A stretch of 64,000 bases of DNA from Selenomonadales bacterium 4137-cl (GCA_032334055.1 JAUOZS010000001.1:4054001-4118000); one strand, 5' to 3'; positions 1 through 8,470 are shown, counted from the stretch's first letter. Program-made: numbers and translations. The notes: a model not told the origin generated them from the sequence alone.

Positions 1-1
1 A

Positions 2-208
2 AAGGGCAAAATCCGGCTGGTGCTGAGGCCCTATCTGCCGAGCGACGTGATGGTGGTAACCAACGCGCTGAAGCCGCGCGATATCGTGAACGCCTCCGCT
101 CCTCCGGCGGCCCCTCAGGCTGCGACGGGCGGGGCCGCTCCGGCACCGTCACCCAAGGGTATTCAGGTTATCCGCGGTACAAAAACGGAAATGATTCCGG
201 TCAACTGA
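2..208 (+). CDS. cpaB: CpaB/RcpC Flp pilus assembly protein, C-terminal fragment
   Basis: The gene enters from the left edge, so only its last 68 codons are present. The fragment opens with KGKIRLVLRP, passes through a Pro/Ala-rich stretch and ends with a short IQVIRG strand. In CpaB/RcpC proteins a C-terminal segment of this kind follows the SAF domain. The family is periplasmic and acts with the outer-membrane secretin of Tad pili. The call rests mainly on position, 19 bp before the cpaC secretin, because the diagnostic SAF domain lies outside the window. Confidence 0.6.
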   Translation, partial: KGKIRLVLRPYLPSDVMVVTNALKPRDIVNASAPPAAPQAATGGAAPAPSPKGIQVIRGTKTEMIPVN

Positions 209-227
209 GGCCGGCGGAGGTTTTGCG

Positions 228-1565
228 ATGAAACGGGGAATTGTGAGGATAATCGCGCTGCTGCTGCTCTGTTTCGCCTTCCAGCCGACGCCGGCGTCGG
301 CTAATGAGAAGATTTCGGTGGCGGTCAGCCAGTCCCGGCTGTTCAATATCAGCGGGGTGGAACGGGTGGCGGTGGCCAATCCCGAGGTGGCCGACGTGCT
401 GGTCGTGTCCGGTTCCGAGGTGTTGATCGTCGGCAAGCAGCCGGGGGTGACGACGCTGCATATCTGGTCGGCGGCCGGCCGGGGCAGCTACGATGTGGAG
501 GTCGGCACCAACGACACGCAGATCGCCAATGATATCAAGGCTATTCTGGGGTATCCCGACATCCGCGTGAGCAAGGTGGGCAAGAACGTCATCCTCGAGG
601 GCGGCGTCAATGACCAGTACCAGAAGCTGCGGGCCGAGAAGGTAGCCGGCGCTTACGGCGAAAAGGTCGTGAACCTGCTGGAGATCGTAAGGCCGGTGCA
701 GGTGAAGATCGAAGCGCGGGTGATCGAGATAAATCGTTCGAAGACCGACAATCTGGGCATCAAGTGGGGCAACGACCCCACCAACCCCGGTACCTTCCGG
801 GCCGGGCAGACGCCGCAGAAGGACTGGAAGGTCACTTATGGCGACGGTTCCTCGGGCTACGTCTACAACAACGCCCTAATCGATTCCAAGCCATACGGGA
901 AAACGTGGGGCGGGCACGGCGGCTACTGGGACGTCAACGCCCAGCTCGACGCGCTCGTCAAGCAGGGGTTGGCCAAGATACTGTCCCAGCCGAACGTGAT
1001 CACGCTGAGCGGCGAGAAGGCCAACATCCTCGTCGGCGGCGAGATACCGATTCCGATAGCGATGCTCAATGGCGCGATATCGGTGGAATGGAAGCAGTTC
1101 GGCATCAAGCTCGAAATTTCGCCTGAGGTCAACAGCGAGGGCCTGATCAACAGCAAGATAAAGGCGGAGGTCAGCACGGTCGACTGGAGCAGCGATCATA
1201 AGATCGGTCTCAGCCAGAATTTCCAGATTCCGCCGATCAACACCCGCCGGGCCGAGGCCAGTATCGCCCTGTCCTCCGGCCAGACGATGGCTCTCGGCGG
1301 CCTGATCGCCAGCGAAACGCTGAAGGATGTGACGAAGGTTCCGGGGCTGGCCGATATACCCATCCTCGGCAAGCTGTTCACCAGCAAGTCGTTCAGCCGC
1401 CATGAAACCGAGCTTGTCATCCTCATTACGCCGACGATCGTCGATCCCCGGGAGTACGTGCCCGGTATGACGACCGAGATGAAGGACATGGTGAAAGAGG
1501 ACCCGTATGCCGACGGACAAAAGAAAAATGCGCCGGGAGGTAAGCGAGATGGCGGCAAAGATTAA
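228..1565 (+). CDS. cpaC: CpaC/RcpA-type Tad pilus secretin
   Basis: Outer-membrane secretin of the Flp/Tad pilus, 445 aa. Residues 1-25 form a Sec signal peptide ending TPASA. A pilus-assembly N-terminal domain (about 28-100) and a BON-like segment (about 100-160) follow, then a type II/III secretin domain (about 165-420) containing VALSSGQTMALGGLI-like secretin strands (here IALSSGQTMALGGLI) and the VPGLADIPILGKLF signature. The start has an SD (GGCGGAGG) just upstream. Its 3' end overlaps tadZ by 17 bp, implying coupled translation. A secretin is needed only where an outer membrane exists, so in a spore-forming Firmicute it points to a diderm cell. Length and domain order are normal for the family. 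Confidence 0.93.
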   Translation: MKRGIVRIIALLLLCFAFQPTPASANEKISVAVSQSRLFNISGVERVAVANPEVADVLVVSGSEVLIVGKQPGVTTLHIWSAAGRGSYDVEVGTNDTQIANDIKAILGYPDIRVSKVGKNVILEGGVNDQYQKLRAEKVAGAYGEKVVNLLEIVRPVQVKIEARVIEINRSKTDNLGIKWGNDPTNPGTFRAGQTPQKDWKVTYGDGSSGYVYNNALIDSKPYGKTWGGHGGYWDVNAQLDALVKQGLAKILSQPNVITLSGEKANILVGGEIPIPIAMLNGAISVEWKQFGIKLEISPEVNSEGLINSKIKAEVSTVDWSSDHKIGLSQNFQIPPINTRRAEASIALSSGQTMALGGLIASETLKDVTKVPGLADIPILGKLFTSKSFSRHETELVILITPTIVDPREYVPGMTTEMKDMVKEDPYADGQKKNAPGGKRDGGKD

Positions 1566-2754
1566 GGTTCTCATTGTCGACGATGTCGAGGCCACCAGGG
1601 ACAGTATAAGAAAGCTGCTGGCTTTCGATCCGGATATCGCCGCCGTCGACCAGGCCGGGACAGCCGAGGAGGCGATCGCCAAGGCCAGGGCGGTCCAGCC
1701 GGAAGTCATCCTTATGGATATCAACATGCCCGGCATGGACGGGCTGTCGGCCACCGCGCTGCTCGGCAACGAGGTGCCCAACGCCTGCGTCATCATCATG
1801 AGCGTGCAGGGCGAGCAGGAGTACCTGCGCCGGGCGATGCTGGCCGGTGCCAAGGATTATCTCATCAAGCCGTTCACCGGCGACGAGCTGCGGCAGGCGA
1901 TAAAACAGGTACACGCGAGCGAGCAGAACCGGCGCAAGGTTATCCCGCTTGAGGCACGGCAGCCTGCGGCCGGCAAGGTTATAACCGTTTTCAGCACCAA
2001 GGGCGGGGTGGGCAAGACGACCATCGCCACTAATCTGGCGGTGGCGCTTGGGACCAGGTCCAGGCAAAAGGTGTGTATTGTCGACGCCGACCTGACTTTC
2101 GGCGATGTCAGCCTGTTCCTTAACGTTCTGCCGAGAGCGACGGCGGCCGATCTGGCGGCCGACGGGGAAGCTCTGGAGACCGGCCAGCTGTCCGGGTACC
2201 TGACCCGCTACGACGATTATGTGGACGTGCTGGCGGCCCCGCTCCGACCGGAGCAGGCGGAGCTCGTCACCGCCGCTCACCTGGGCGCGGCGCTTAAAGC
2301 GTTGCGCGGCGCTTACCGGTATGTGATCGTCGATACCGCCCCGTCCTTTGGCGAGGCGATGCTTACGGCCCTCGACGAGGCCGACCAGATACTGGTGATT
2401 TCTTCTCTTGACCTGCCGACGATCAAAAACGTCAAGCTGTGCCTGGAGATAATGGATTCGCTGGCGTATAGCGGCGAGAAGGTGAAGCTGGTGCTGAACC
2501 GGGCCACCGGCGAGGGCGGCATGGATGTGCGGGAGGTGGAGGAGAGTCTGCGGCGTCCCTTCGCCGCTGTTTTGCCGAGCGACGGCAAGGTGGTGGTGCC
2601 GTCGGTCAACCGCGGCATTCCTTTTGTTGTCACCAACCCCGAGGCGGGAGTTTCCCAGGGGATTTTCAACCTTGCGAAAGGCGTTGCCGGCGAGGCCGCC
2701 GGACACGAGGAGCCTCGCGGGGTGGTGCACCGCCTGAAACGGCTGCTGGGCTGA
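1549..2754 (+). CDS. tadZ: TadZ/CpaE pilus-localising ATPase with receiver domain
   Basis: A 401-aa protein with a response-regulator receiver domain (1-125) fused to a ParA/MinD-like ATPase. The receiver keeps Asp11, Asp12, the phospho-acceptor Asp57 (LMDINMPGMDG) and Lys107 (LIKPF), so it may be phosphorylatable; many TadZ receivers are degenerate. The deviant Walker A motif STKGGVGKTT lies near 149-158. TadZ proteins place the Tad machine at the pole or another site. The ATG at 1549 was chosen over an in-frame ATG at 1507 because GGGAGG sits 8 bp upstream. Neighbouring cpaC overlaps it by 17 bp and tadB follows after 19 bp. Confidence 0.9.
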   Translation: MAAKIKVLIVDDVEATRDSIRKLLAFDPDIAAVDQAGTAEEAIAKARAVQPEVILMDINMPGMDGLSATALLGNEVPNACVIIMSVQGEQEYLRRAMLAGAKDYLIKPFTGDELRQAIKQVHASEQNRRKVIPLEARQPAAGKVITVFSTKGGVGKTTIATNLAVALGTRSRQKVCIVDADLTFGDVSLFLNVLPRATAADLAADGEALETGQLSGYLTRYDDYVDVLAAPLRPEQAELVTAAHLGAALKALRGAYRYVIVDTAPSFGEAMLTALDEADQILVISSLDLPTIKNVKLCLEIMDSLAYSGEKVKLVLNRATGEGGMDVREVEESLRRPFAAVLPSDGKVVVPSVNRGIPFVVTNPEAGVSQGIFNLAKGVAGEAAGHEEPRGVVHRLKRLLG

Positions 2755-2773
2755 CGTGAGGATGTGAGCGAAA

Positions 2774-3748
2774 ATGCCTTTTATGATCGCTGCGGTTACT
2801 TTTCTGGCGGTGCTGACCGTGCTGGCGGCGCTGATTTATTACCTGTCTTCGTCCCGCCGGGAGCTCGTCGGGCGGCTGAGCCGTTACGTCGAGCTGCCGG
2901 CGGCGGGGGATGTGCCGCTTAAGGTGTCGCTGGGCGGCGCGGGCCTGTCAGGCTGGCGCGCTTTCGTGCGGCGGATGAGCAGGCACTTCGAATCGCCCCG
3001 CCGCTCGCGTACCGTCGAGCGGAAGCTGGTTCAGGCCGGACTGCCGCTCCGCGCAGCGGAGTTTATGGTAATATGCGCCGGGGCGGCCGGGCTGGGCGCG
3101 CTGCTGCTGCTGACTACTTCCGGCGGCAAGTTGGCCGCGGCCGTCATCGGCGGCTGCGGCGGTTTTATCGCGCCGCATATCGCCGTGCGCATTAAAGCGG
3201 CCAAGCGCCTGAGGCTGTTCAACGACCAACTGGGCGACGCCCTCGTGCTGACGGCCAATTCGCTGCGCACCGGCTACAGCTTTCTGCAGGCCCTCGAGAT
3301 GGTGGCGAGGGAGATGCCGGAGCCAATCGCGGGCGAGTTCGCCCGCACCCTCAAGGAGATGGCCCTGGGGATGACGACCGATCAGGCGATGAATAATCTT
3401 GCCCGCCGGATGGACAGCGACGATCTCGACCTTGTTGTCACCGCGGTGCTTATTCAGCGGCAGGTGGGAGGTAATCTGGCGGAGGTGCTGGACAACATCG
3501 CCGGCACCATCCGGGCGCGCGTCAAGCTCAAGGGCGAAATCCGCACGCTGACCGCCCAGGGCCGCGCTTCCGGGGTCGTGCTGGCCGCGTTGCCGGTTTG
3601 CGTCGGGCTGGCGGTTTTCGTTATCAATCCCGGCTACATCAGCCTGCTCTTTACCCATCCGATCGGCCAGGCGATGACGGGCGGCGCGATCGTCGGCCAG
3701 CTTTTCGGCGCGCTGGTCATCCGCGAGATTATCAATATCAAGCTTTAG
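2774..3748 (+). CDS. tadB: TadB inner-membrane platform protein
   Basis: A 324-aa type II secretion F-domain protein. It has an N-terminal membrane helix, a second hydrophobic pair near 105-145, a cytosolic GspF-like core (LGDALVLTANSLRTGYSF onwards), and C-terminal membrane helices that include the TadB-like FVINPGY segment. TadB and TadC together form the inner-membrane platform driven by the TadA ATPase. In most tad loci tadB lies directly between tadA and tadC; here it is about 3.4 kb upstream of tadA. A hairpin with a short T-run follows at 3803, so this gene probably ends the first transcription unit. Confidence 0.85.
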   Translation: MPFMIAAVTFLAVLTVLAALIYYLSSSRRELVGRLSRYVELPAAGDVPLKVSLGGAGLSGWRAFVRRMSRHFESPRRSRTVERKLVQAGLPLRAAEFMVICAGAAGLGALLLLTTSGGKLAAAVIGGCGGFIAPHIAVRIKAAKRLRLFNDQLGDALVLTANSLRTGYSFLQALEMVAREMPEPIAGEFARTLKEMALGMTTDQAMNNLARRMDSDDLDLVVTAVLIQRQVGGNLAEVLDNIAGTIRARVKLKGEIRTLTAQGRASGVVLAALPVCVGLAVFVINPGYISLLFTHPIGQAMTGGAIVGQLFGALVIREIINIKL

Positions 3749-3802
3749 CGGCAAAACGCCGTCCGGAGGGACCGGCGCGGGCGGCATTGATAAATGTGGG
3801 CG

Positions 3803-3827
3803 GACTTGGCTTTTGCCAAGTCTTTCT
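3803..3827 (+). terminator. Probable intrinsic terminator after tadB
   Basis: GACTTGGC and GCCAAGTC (8 bp perfect stem, TTTT loop) are followed by TTTCTC. The T-run is short, so termination may be partial. It separates the cpaB-tadB unit from the DegS-like kinase gene. The rest of the 3749-3900 gap shows no gene. Confidence 0.45.
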
Positions 3828-3900
3828 CATGGGCGCCCGGCAGGGATATATGCCGCCTGACGCGAATTGACCCGGAAAGAGTGTGCGGAAGGGTGGCCTT

Positions 3901-5040
3901 ATGCAAAAGCTCGACGTCAAAATACTCGACAAGATCGTCAAGCAGACGATCGCGGCCGTGGAAAAGGGCAAGTCGCAGATTTTCGATATTTACGAGGCGG
4001 CCCGTACCGAGATGGAGAACGTCAAGAAGGACCTTGAGAGGATCAAGCAGGAGACGACCGAGGTCATCGCCCGCGTCGACGGTCTGGAGAAGAAGGAGCG
4101 GCGGGCCCGCCTGCGACTGGCCGAGGTTCACCGCAATTTCCGGGTTTTCAGCGAGGAGGACATGAAGCAGGCCTACCAGGACGCCGAGAACGTGCGCGTC
4201 GACCTGGAGGTGGCCCGCGAACAGGAGCGGAATCTCCGCCGCCAGCGGGACGATATGGAGCTGCGACTGCGCAACCTGAAGGATACGCTGCAGCGGGCCG
4301 AGGGACTGGTGACCCAGGTGGGCGCCGCGCTGGGCTTTCTGGGCGATCATATGGAGACGGTGCTGACGCAGATCGATTCCCTGCAGCAGCGGCAGGCGTT
4401 CGCCGCCAAGATCATCAGGGCCCAGGAGGAGGAGCGGCGGCGGGTGGCGCGGGAGATCCACGACGGGCCGGCTCAGGCGATGGCCAATGTCGTCTTCCGG
4501 GCGGAGGTGTGCGAGCGGCTGCTGGAGAACGATCTCGCCCGGGCGCGGGAGGAGCTTAAGGATCTGCAGGAACAGATCAGATATGTATTGAAGGAAACGC
4601 GCAAGATCATCTTCGGGCTCAGGCCGATGACGCTCGACGACCTGGGCCTGGTGCCCACGCTGCGGCGGGTGCTGGACACGCTGCGGGAGCGGTCGGGGGT
4701 TTTCCCGGAAATCAAGGTGACGGGCGAGGAGAAACGGCTGAGCACTCACCTGGAGGTCGGCCTTTTCCGGACGGTGCAGGAGGCGCTGACGAATATCGAG
4801 AAGCATGCCAAGGCTTCCGCCGTCCTGGTTAGGATCGATTACCGTCCGACGATGGTGACCGCGCTCATCGAGGACGACGGGCAGGGCTTCGACCCCGGCG
4901 CCGACCGGAGCGGGACGGAGAGTTTCGGCATCATGGGGATGCAGGAGCGCATCTCGCTGCTGGGGGGCGAATTTTCGATCAGGTCGCAGAAGGGAAGAGG
5001 CACGAAGGTGCTGCTCAAGGTGCCGCTGAAGGGCGAGTAG
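3901..5040 (+). CDS. degS: DegS-type cytosolic sensor histidine kinase
   Basis: A 379-aa kinase with no membrane segment. Residues 1-170 are charged and coiled-coil, resembling the DegS sensor domain. A HisKA_3 dimerisation domain follows with phospho-acceptor His187 in RRRVAREIHDGPAQAM. The C-terminal HATPase has the N-box EALTNIEKHAKA and the DDGQGFDP G-box. DegS phosphorylates the NarL-type regulator DegU, which in Bacillus controls secreted enzymes and motility. No degU is adjacent here, so its partner must lie elsewhere; the TadZ receiver is another possible target (inference). ATG 3901 was preferred over GTG 3883 because AAGGGTGG is correctly spaced before it. The gene sits inside the tad locus, between tadB and flp. 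Confidence 0.85.
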   Translation: MQKLDVKILDKIVKQTIAAVEKGKSQIFDIYEAARTEMENVKKDLERIKQETTEVIARVDGLEKKERRARLRLAEVHRNFRVFSEEDMKQAYQDAENVRVDLEVAREQERNLRRQRDDMELRLRNLKDTLQRAEGLVTQVGAALGFLGDHMETVLTQIDSLQQRQAFAAKIIRAQEEERRRVAREIHDGPAQAMANVVFRAEVCERLLENDLARAREELKDLQEQIRYVLKETRKIIFGLRPMTLDDLGLVPTLRRVLDTLRERSGVFPEIKVTGEEKRLSTHLEVGLFRTVQEALTNIEKHAKASAVLVRIDYRPTMVTALIEDDGQGFDPGADRSGTESFGIMGMQERISLLGGEFSIRSQKGRGTKVLLKVPLKGE

Positions 5041-5207
5041 TATAGGACCAACAACCCTGTATTGTCTGGGACCGGGCGACGCCCAAGCTGAGACCATCCG
5101 ACCAGTAAAGATAAGACTTGCGGTCGATGGCGGGGCGCGGGCGGAGTGCTACAATGAAATCACAATCTGGTCCCCAATTTTAATTTACAATACAGGAGGA
5201 AAGACAA

Positions 5208-5366
5208 ATGATGAACGTGTGGAATTATCTTCGTAACCAAAAAGGGCAAGGCATGGTCGAATACGGTCTGATCCTCGCCCTGATCTCGATCGCCGCCATC
5301 ACCCTGATGCCTCAGGTCGGCACCGCGATCAACAACGCCTTCAACTCCGTCGTCACCGCCCTCTAA
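5208..5366 (+). CDS. flp: Flp-type type IVb prepilin
   Basis: A 52-aa prepilin and the structural subunit of the Tad pilus. A short basic leader (MMNVWNYLRNQKG) is followed by QGMVEYGLILALI, a typical Flp motif in which prepilin peptidase should cut after Gly13, leaving Glu at mature position 5 followed by Tyr. The rest is one hydrophobic helix with a short polar tail. AGGAGGA at 5194-5200 supports ATG 5208; ATG 5211 is also possible. The gene has its own leader and a strong terminator, so it is expressed separately from the machine genes. No prepilin peptidase gene is visible in the window. Confidence 0.92.
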   Translation: MMNVWNYLRNQKGQGMVEYGLILALISIAAITLMPQVGTAINNAFNSVVTAL

Positions 5367-5380
5367 TCGATGCTTCGATG

Positions 5381-5409
5381 GCCCCCTGGCTACAGCCGGG
5401 GGGCTTTTT
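5381..5409 (+). terminator. Intrinsic terminator after flp
   Basis: CCCCCTGGCT and AGCCGGGGGG form a GC-rich stem with a three-base loop followed by CTTTTT. It lies 15 bp after the flp stop codon and should end most pilin transcripts. Confidence 0.85.
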
Positions 5410-5468
5410 CGTCCGGGACGAAAATCCCAGACGGGGAATGGGACTTCCTCCTTAGAAGAATAAGACTG

Positions 5469-5504
5469 TGGCACGATGCCGGCCGAGCCTGGCGGTGCTA
5501 GAAT
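5469..5504 (+). promoter_or_regulatory. Weak promoter candidates before tadE
   Basis: TGGCACG (5469-5475) is a perfect sigma-54 -24 half site with a GC doublet 10 bp after its GG, but the -12 box reads CGGC rather than TTGC. A -10-like TAGAAT lies at 5499-5504 without a good -35. Because flp ends in a terminator, the tadE-tadC genes need a promoter in this gap; neither candidate is convincing. Confidence 0.25.
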
Positions 5505-5573
5505 AAGGGTAAGATAAAGTGGCCCGGCTGTCCGCTGCGGCGGACGCGGGAATAGGCGCGAGGAGGTAAAGGC

Positions 5574-5987
5574 ATGCAAGCGATTGTTCGGTATATCCGC
5601 AGTCACAGGGGTCAATCGGTGGTCGAGATAGCGCTGGCGCTGCCGTTTCTCATGCTGGTGCTGGCCGGCATGTGCGATTTTGGGCTGTATATGTACAAGA
5701 CCACCCTGGCCAATGAGGCCGCGCGGGCCGGGGCCAGGGCCGCCACCCTGCACAAGACTAATGAAGACATAATTGCGGCTGCGAAAAAGGCCACCCCCCT
5801 GCGGTTTGATAATAACGCGGAACCGACCGTCAAACCGGTTCCCCTGGCCGAGGAAGCCCGGACCAGCGACAGCGAGGTCACCGTCACCGTCGAAGGCCAG
5901 CACAGTCTGCTGACAAAGGATATTGCCGGGATATTCGGGAGCGGTACGGTTACCATCAAGGGCACCGCCACCATGCGCATGGAATAG
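5574..5987 (+). CDS. tadE: TadE-like minor pseudopilin
   Basis: A 137-aa protein with an N-terminal RSHRGQSVVEIALALPFLMLV segment. This is the TadE-like pattern: a Gly before a hydrophobic helix with Glu near +5 and a Pro in the helix. The remaining 100 residues are predicted extracytoplasmic. TadE proteins are minor pseudopilins processed by the prepilin peptidase and help pilus assembly or adhesion. GAGGAGG lies about 5 bp before the start. The next gene follows after 18 bp, so the two are probably cotranscribed. Confidence 0.85.
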   Translation: MQAIVRYIRSHRGQSVVEIALALPFLMLVLAGMCDFGLYMYKTTLANEAARAGARAATLHKTNEDIIAAAKKATPLRFDNNAEPTVKPVPLAEEARTSDSEVTVTVEGQHSLLTKDIAGIFGSGTVTIKGTATMRME

Positions 5988-6005
5988 CGGAAGGAGCTGG
6001 CTGAT

Positions 6006-7091
6006 ATGTTGATGAAGGTGTTCAGGGAACAACGGGGCAGCTCCCTGGTGATGGTGGCTGTCGGCATGGTTTTCCTGCTCCTTATGGCCGGCCTGGTGAT
6101 CGATGTCGGCAACTTATACCTTGAGAAGACCATCGCTCAGAACGGCGTCGACGCCGCCGCTCTGGCCGGGGCCACCGCCCTGCCCGATCAGGCGGCCGCC
6201 ACGAGCCGGGCCGATCATTACGCCGATCTCAACAGGCTGAGCAATGGCACGCTTACCCCCGATTTCAGCAAGGGAGCGGGGCGGATCGATCTCACCTATA
6301 CCAAGATTGTCGATACTTTTTTGATGAAAATAGCCAATTATTTTTATAGCGGCAGCTACGACAAGGTCACCGTCCGGGTGGCCGCGGCCGCCAAACGGAA
6401 GTACGGGGGCGGGCCGTTCGCCTATACCATTTTTTCCGGCAGCGACTTTGATATGCTGCCCCTCAACGGCAGCCGGCTTTATGTCGACGGTTCCGTCCAC
6501 TCGGACGCCGACCTGAGGATCAACGGCTGCGATATCACCGTCACCGGCGTGGCCGAAGCCCACGGTATCGTAAGGGTGAACGGCAGCCAGCTCAATATTC
6601 CCACGCAGATTTCCAACGCCCCGAGGATAGCCATGCCTGATTTCAGTCAGCAGATCAGCGATCAGGCCGCCGCCGTCAACCATGTATTCAACGGCGATAA
6701 AACTTATAACGGCGGACCGATAAGTGTCGACGGCTCGATCCACGTCAACGGGTCGGTGACGCTCAACGGCAACACGATCAGCGGCACGGGCGCCATCCTG
6801 GCCAGCGGCGGGGACATCAACATCAACGGCAATATCATCAACAGCACAACGGGCGATCAGGTCTGCCTGTATTCCCAGACTGGCAGCATCCATATCAACG
6901 GCAACAATATTACTGTCAACGGGATTATCTACGCCCCCAACGGCGATATTCAAATCAACGGCAGCAACATCACCGTGAACGGCCGTATTGTCGGCAACAC
7001 CGTGAAAATCAACGGCAGCAACTTCCGGGTCAACGGTCAGAATGTGGAGGTTACCTCCCTGCCGTCTACCGGTAGCGTGCTTATCGAATAA
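6006..7091 (+). CDS. TadG-like pilus protein with repetitive beta-solenoid-like tail
   Basis: A 361-aa protein. Residues 1-60 carry a Tad/TadG N-terminal segment (REQRGSSLVMVAVGMVFLLL, then NGVDAAALAGATAL) that anchors it in the membrane. Residues 60-140 are a linker. From about 150 to 350 the sequence is built of short strands punctuated by at least twelve [ILV]NG turns (LNGS, INGN, VNGS), as in beta-solenoid or bactofilin-like folds. It shows no classical von Willebrand domain as in long TadG proteins. The tail may be surface-exposed and adhesive (inference). It lies between tadE and tadA in the same direction. Confidence 0.75.
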   Translation: MLMKVFREQRGSSLVMVAVGMVFLLLMAGLVIDVGNLYLEKTIAQNGVDAAALAGATALPDQAAATSRADHYADLNRLSNGTLTPDFSKGAGRIDLTYTKIVDTFLMKIANYFYSGSYDKVTVRVAAAAKRKYGGGPFAYTIFSGSDFDMLPLNGSRLYVDGSVHSDADLRINGCDITVTGVAEAHGIVRVNGSQLNIPTQISNAPRIAMPDFSQQISDQAAAVNHVFNGDKTYNGGPISVDGSIHVNGSVTLNGNTISGTGAILASGGDININGNIINSTTGDQVCLYSQTGSIHINGNNITVNGIIYAPNGDIQINGSNITVNGRIVGNTVKINGSNFRVNGQNVEVTSLPSTGSVLIE

Positions 7092-7105
7092 CGGGGGATA
7101 GACCT

Positions 7106-8470
7106 ATGTCGCTCCTACGGCGTTTGGAGGCCAAGCAAAACGAGGTCAGCCCGGCTGTCAAAGACAGGCCCAAGGCTCCCGCCGCCCTGAGGCTTGATCC
7201 CTATCAGGGGCTGAAAATGCGTATCCACAAGCGGATCGTCGACGAGCTGAGCGCCGAGGAGAGCAAGCTGCTGACCGACAAGGACGCCGACCGGCGGCAG
7301 CTTAACGATATCGTAGCGAGGCTGGCGAACGCCCTGATGGACGAGGAGTCGGCGCCGGTGCCCCGCGGCGAGCGGGCCCGCATCATCACCGAGGTGGTTG
7401 ACGAGGTCCTCGGCTACGGGCCGATCGACCCGTTGCTCCAGGATGAGACGATTTCCGAGGTGATGGTCAACGGGCCGGCGCAGGTGTACGTGGAGCGCAA
7501 AGGCAAGCTCATCCTTACCGACGTGCGTTTCCGCGACGACGCCCATATCTTGCATGTTATCGAGAAAATCGTCGCCCCGCTGGGCCGCCGCATCGACGAG
7601 GGTTCGCCGATGGTCGACGCCCGGTTGCCGGACGGCTCGCGCGTCAACGCGATCATCCCGCCGCTGGCCCTTAAAGGGCCGTGCCTGACGATCCGCAAGT
7701 TTGCCAAGGACCCGCTTACGGTGAACGATCTTGTCAATTTCGGGACGATGACCCGCGATATGGCTGACTTCCTGCAGGCCTGCGTCGAAGGAAAGCTCAA
7801 CATTGTCGTGTCCGGCGGCACAGGTTCCGGCAAGACTACGACCCTCAACGTCCTGTCGTCGTTCATTCCCGGCGACGAGCGCATTGTCACGGTGGAGGAC
7901 GCCGCCGAGCTGCAGCTTCGTCAGGAGCATGTGGTGACGCTGGAAACGCGCCCGCCGAACATTGAGGGCAAGGGCGCGATAACGATGCGCGACCTGGTGC
8001 GCAATTCGCTGCGGATGCGGCCCGACCGCATTGTGGTGGGCGAGGTGCGCAGCGGCGAGGCGCTCGATATGCTGCAGGCGATGAACACCGGCCACGACGG
8101 CTCGCTGACCACCGGCCACGCCAACAGCCCGCGCGACATGCTCAGCCGTCTGGAAACGATGGTGCTGATGGCCGGTATGGATCTGCCGGTGCGGGCCATC
8201 CGCGAGCAGGTCGCTTCGGCGGTCGATCTTATCGTGCAGCAGGCCCGCCTGCGGGACGGCAGCCGCCGGGTGACCCACCTCACCGAGGTGCAGGGCATGG
8301 AGGGCGACGTTATCACCCTGCAGGACATATTCGTGTTCGAGCAGACCGGCAAGGACGAGACGGGCCGTATTACCGGCCGCCTCAAGCCGACCGGAATAAG
8401 GCCGAAGTTTGTAGAGAAGCTGGCCGCCAACGGCATTCAGCTGATTCCTGAGGTATTCATGGTCAAATAG
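7106..8470 (+). CDS. tadA: TadA/CpaF pilus assembly ATPase
   Basis: A 454-aa type II/IV secretion hexameric ATPase that powers Flp pilus extension and retraction. An N-terminal helical part (1-100) leads to the N2 domain with VLGYGPIDPLL. Walker A GGTGSGKTT lies at 237-245, a Walker B-like DRIVVGEVRSGEALDML follows, and the His box TGHDGSLTTGHAN is intact. All catalytic elements are present and length is typical. The gene is followed 11 bp later by tadC. Confidence 0.95.
   Translation: MSLLRRLEAKQNEVSPAVKDRPKAPAALRLDPYQGLKMRIHKRIVDELSAEESKLLTDKDADRRQLNDIVARLANALMDEESAPVPRGERARIITEVVDEVLGYGPIDPLLQDETISEVMVNGPAQVYVERKGKLILTDVRFRDDAHILHVIEKIVAPLGRRIDEGSPMVDARLPDGSRVNAIIPPLALKGPCLTIRKFAKDPLTVNDLVNFGTMTRDMADFLQACVEGKLNIVVSGGTGSGKTTTLNVLSSFIPGDERIVTVEDAAELQLRQEHVVTLETRPPNIEGKGAITMRDLVRNSLRMRPDRIVVGEVRSGEALDMLQAMNTGHDGSLTTGHANSPRDMLSRLETMVLMAGMDLPVRAIREQVASAVDLIVQQARLRDGSRRVTHLTEVQGMEGDVITLQDIFVFEQTGKDETGRITGRLKPTGIRPKFVEKLAANGIQLIPEVFMVK

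Noticed and set aside
3745..5097. A 450-codon minus-strand frame
   Set aside because: Antisense to the DegS-type kinase; rich in Leu, His, Arg and Gln as expected from reversed coding sequence.
5041..5207. Cyclic di-GMP riboswitch before flp
   Set aside because: Hairpins exist, but the conserved GEMM core bases were not found.
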